Part shown: piece after piece, positions 13,292 through 14,264 of the stretch | Layout: every line of letters begins with the position of its first letter | Position numbering within the stretch: position 1 is the first letter of the stretch | Assembly (NCBI GenBank): GCA_017883495.1 | Contig: JADGNL010000103.1 | Location: 1-14,264 of the forward strand | Length of the DNA: 14,264 nt | Source: Methanomicrobiales archaeon | GTDB lineage: Archaea; Halobacteriota; Methanomicrobia; Methanomicrobiales; Methanospirillaceae | Direction: 5' to 3' | Notes under the pieces: generated by a model | Database searches by the model: none | Told to the model about the DNA's origin: nothing | The model's input: the letters and a program-made list of their open reading frames with translations, nothing else | Program-made: the position numbers and the translations under genes

Positions 13292-14264
13292 ATGCGCTCG
13301 CCGGTGGTCCTGGTCCAGGCCGACGCGGCCCTCCACGACCTTCCCGGACACCCCGAGTCCCAGCAGCGGCTGGAGGTCGCGCTGACCGGCGTGCCGACGG
13401 CGCTCCGAACGGCCGGACAAGGTGAGCCGGCATCCCCGGCGGAGCTGGCTCGCGTGCACGCGCCGGCCTATATCGCGGCCGTCAGGGCGCGCTGCGACGC
13501 CCTCGCCGGCGGGATCGGCTACCTCGACTCCGAGACCTACATCACGCCTCGCTCGTACGATGTCGCACGGTCGGCCGCGGGGCTCGCCCTCGAGGCCGCG
13601 CGCTCCGCACGCGCCGGCACCGCCGCCTTTGCGATGGTCCGGCCGCCGGGCCACCACGCGGAGCGGGGGCGCGCGATGGGGTTCTGCCTCTTCAACAACG
13701 TCGCCGTCGCGGCGGCCGCGGCCCTCGACTCCGTCCGACGGGTCGCGATCGTCGACTGGGACGTCCACCACGGGAACGGAACGCAGGCCGCCTTCTACGG
13801 GACCGACCGGGTCCTCTACTGCTCGATCCACCGCCGGTTCCACTTCCCCGGCTCGGGGTGGTACGACGAGCGGGGCGCCGGCGACGGGATCGGGTACACG
13901 CTGAACGCCCCGCTCGCGGCCGGCAGCACCGGCGTCGACTACCGGCATGTCTTCGAGTCCGTCTTCTGTCCCGCCCTCGCCGCGTTCGCACCGGACCTGG
14001 TCCTCGTCTCGGCCGGCCAGGACTCTCTCGCGGGCGACCCCCTCGGGGGGATGGCACTCGCGCCGTCCGACTTCGGGGCGATGGCGCGCCTCGTGCTCGA
14101 GGCCGCGAGCCGGCCGCCCGCGCTCGTGCTCGAGGGCGGGTACGGCCCCCGCCACGGCGAGGCCGTCGCCGCGATCCTCGGTGCGCTCGCGGGTGGCGAC
14201 GCTCCGGCCGCGCCGGGCGAGCCGCGCCCCGAGACCCGGCACGTCGCCGCGTTCCTGGCTGCGG
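13292..14264 (+). CDS. Histone deacetylase family protein (AcuC/HDAC-like), C-terminus cut by window end
   Basis: 324 residues are visible and open at the right edge. Expected zinc amidohydrolase motifs appear in order: HPESQQRL near 20-27, RPPGHHA with the His121-His122 charge relay, GFCLFNNVAVAA (130-141), DWDVHHGNGTQ with Zn ligands Asp157 and His159, SAGQDS with Zn ligand Asp244, and LEGGYG with catalytic Tyr284. The family removes acetyl groups from lysine, polyamine or other amine substrates; the archaeal substrate is not known from sequence. All catalytic residues are present. The residue before Asp244 is Gln, where many members have Phe. Start ATG 13292 has only a weak GATGA upstream. 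The 150-base spacer before it holds a GGGC-GAAA-GCCT mini-hairpin at 13252-13263 but no clear TATA box. Confidence 0.92.
   Translation, partial: MRSPVVLVQADAALHDLPGHPESQQRLEVALTGVPTALRTAGQGEPASPAELARVHAPAYIAAVRARCDALAGGIGYLDSETYITPRSYDVARSAAGLALEAARSARAGTAAFAMVRPPGHHAERGRAMGFCLFNNVAVAAAAALDSVRRVAIVDWDVHHGNGTQAAFYGTDRVLYCSIHRRFHFPGSGWYDERGAGDGIGYTLNAPLAAGSTGVDYRHVFESVFCPALAAFAPDLVLVSAGQDSLAGDPLGGMALAPSDFGAMARLVLEAASRPPALVLEGGYGPRHGEAVAAILGALAGGDAPAAPGEPRPETRHVAAFLAA

Noticed and set aside
12641..14242. 533-codon minus-strand frame opposite RPAP and the HDAC-family gene
   Set aside because: Arg/Gly/Asp-rich antisense translation; the plus strand encodes complete HDAC motifs in another frame.
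1..14264. tRNA/rRNA genes, CRISPR arrays, insertion sequences
   Set aside because: No T-arm consensus with cloverleaf, no regularly spaced repeats, and no transposase motifs or terminal inverted repeats were seen on either strand.

Overview
The window looks like a chromosomal segment of a high-GC methanogenic archaeon, most likely a member of the Methanomicrobiales or a near relative. Archaeal markers are a group II chaperonin (thermosome), the tRNA-Ile2 agmatidine synthetase TiaS, a deoxyhypusine synthase, an archaeal RPA with its RPA-associated protein, and TATA-box promoters. The first gene, cut by the window edge, resembles component A2 (AtwA) of the methyl-coenzyme M reductase system, which points to a methanogen. 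GC is high by eye in most genes, and third codon positions are mostly G or C. The VOC gene near 5.1-5.5 kb is clearly more AT-rich.

Layout. 1-308 (-) is the N-terminus of the AtwA-like ABC protein, preceded by a DUF134 regulator (386-802, -). 933-3054 (+) is a two-gene ABC exporter: an ATPase and a large membrane protein. 3166-4833 (-) is the thermosome. 4834-5136 is a 303-base spacer holding divergent promoters. 5137-5523 (+) is a VOC/glyoxalase-fold protein. 5539-6462 (-) is an archaeal HTH regulator, divergent by only 39 bases from tiaS (6502-7767, +). A small winged-helix-like protein follows (7867-8082), then dys (8150-9106) overlapping pyrF (9099-9749). Next come two tightly coupled Cys-rich genes (9846-10208 and 10205-10990) and, facing them, a DUF1858 CxxC protein (10998-11189, -). 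11303-13131 is an RPA-RPAP operon ending at a T-run. A histone-deacetylase-family protein starts at 13292 and runs off the right edge.

How the genes work together. Most of the window is housekeeping: protein folding, tRNA decoding, eIF5A modification, UMP synthesis and ssDNA binding. The least conventional part is 9846-11189. The first of these genes encodes only a zinc-ribbon plus glycyl-radical-type tail of an anaerobic ribonucleotide reductase (class III NrdD), with no catalytic barrel in the window. It is coupled by an ATGA overlap to a 261-residue protein that ends in a Cys-rich small domain. A redox-type DUF1858 protein lies head-on to them. Other points worth checking are the amine-pocket substitutions in the deoxyhypusine synthase, a perfect palindrome at the predicted atwA transcription start, and the very short HTH/tiaS divergent promoter.

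All domain assignments come from reading translated sequence and remembered family motifs. No database search was run.
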